A stretch of DNA of 23,704 bases from contig JAISZW010000130.1 in the NCBI GenBank assembly GCA_031284445.1, positions 1 to 23,704 of the forward strand, in the 5' to 3' direction. Positions 23,539 through 23,704 of the stretch are shown in pieces; the stretch's first letter is position 1; each line of letters starts with the position of its first letter. A model generated the notes under the pieces. That model searched no databases. It saw only the letters and a list, made by a program, of their open reading frames with translations, and was not told the origin of the DNA. This DNA is from Candidatus Methanovirga basalitermitum. GTDB lineage: Archaea; Methanobacteriota; Methanobacteria; Methanobacteriales; Methanobacteriaceae. Position numbers and translations under genes: made by a program.

Positions 23539-23704
23539 TAGCTAATGTTATGGAAAATTAATTATTGTGATATTATTGTATCGGAATAATATTTGACAAT
23601 TTTTTATCTACATCTATTTTAGTAAAATTTCAGTTTATTTTAGATTTGTTTTCATTTCTATTGTTCTGTTAAGATATAATTTCATTAATTAAAAGATTTT
23701 TGTC
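23539..23704. other. AT-rich end of window with no recognised gene
   Basis: Only AT-rich sequence with stops in all frames read. Nothing supported. Confidence 0.4.

Noticed and set aside
1..23704. CRISPR array, toxin-antitoxin or defence island
   Set aside because: No regularly spaced repeats were seen. None of the coding genes resembles a nuclease-effector, toxin or restriction system.

Overview
This AT-rich window looks like a chromosomal segment of a hydrogenotrophic methanogen of the Methanobacteriales, most likely a Methanobrevibacter-type gut or rumen archaeon. It carries a complete molybdopterin-type formylmethanofuran dehydrogenase operon and archaeal information-processing genes (SRP54, Pus10, eL21, Rpo4/RpoF). 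It also has an archaeal tRNA-Arg gene without encoded CCA and Methanobacteriales-type hypothetical families. The DUF6110, GerW and DUF2953 genes are types otherwise seen mostly in gut Firmicutes. The genus is inferred from gene content and base composition only.

Layout. (1) 1-592: the 3' end of a degenerate transposase gene, then an AT-rich promoter region with two GTGT-N7-ACAC palindromes. (2) 593-6841, + strand: a tight operon of an HTH-ferredoxin fusion followed by fwdF, fwdG, fwdD, fwdB, fwdA and fwdC. Its products form the first CO2-fixing step of methanogenesis: FwdBD reduces CO2 to formate, FwdA condenses formate with methanofuran, FwdC is the scaffold, and FwdF/G wire in electrons. 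(3) 7021-8265, +: a HI0933/BaiN-type flavoprotein, followed by a convergent tRNA-Arg(TCG). (4) 8724-15124, all - strand: ffh and pus10, an unusual hairpin-rich 600-bp gap, then rpl21e, rpoF, a DUF655 gene, rsmA/ksgA and a HemK2-like methyltransferase, together a translation and ribosome-maturation cluster. (5) 15125-15929: a large gap with a nested structured element. (6) 15930-17818, +: a DUF2121-like gene and an MBL-fold hydrolase. (7) 17845-22702, - strand: DUF6110 protein, an odd P1B-type ATPase, GerW-like protein, a glycosyltransferase-8 pseudogene, a DUF2953 gene without a standard start codon, a 55-aa two-cluster ferredoxin with a TTG start, and ogt. (8) 23080-23540: a second, broken copy of the same transposase as at position 1, in the same orientation, followed by a gene fragment.

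The most notable points are the possible autoregulatory circuit of the Fwd operon (an Fe-S HTH protein and paired palindromes), three strongly structured intergenic regions (8502-8630, 11895-12140, 15197-15368), two tandem duplications that each copy the 3' end of a gene including its stop region, two genes that ordinary ORF calling would miss, and direct transposase remnants bracketing the window. I did not find a clear new defence or mobile system.
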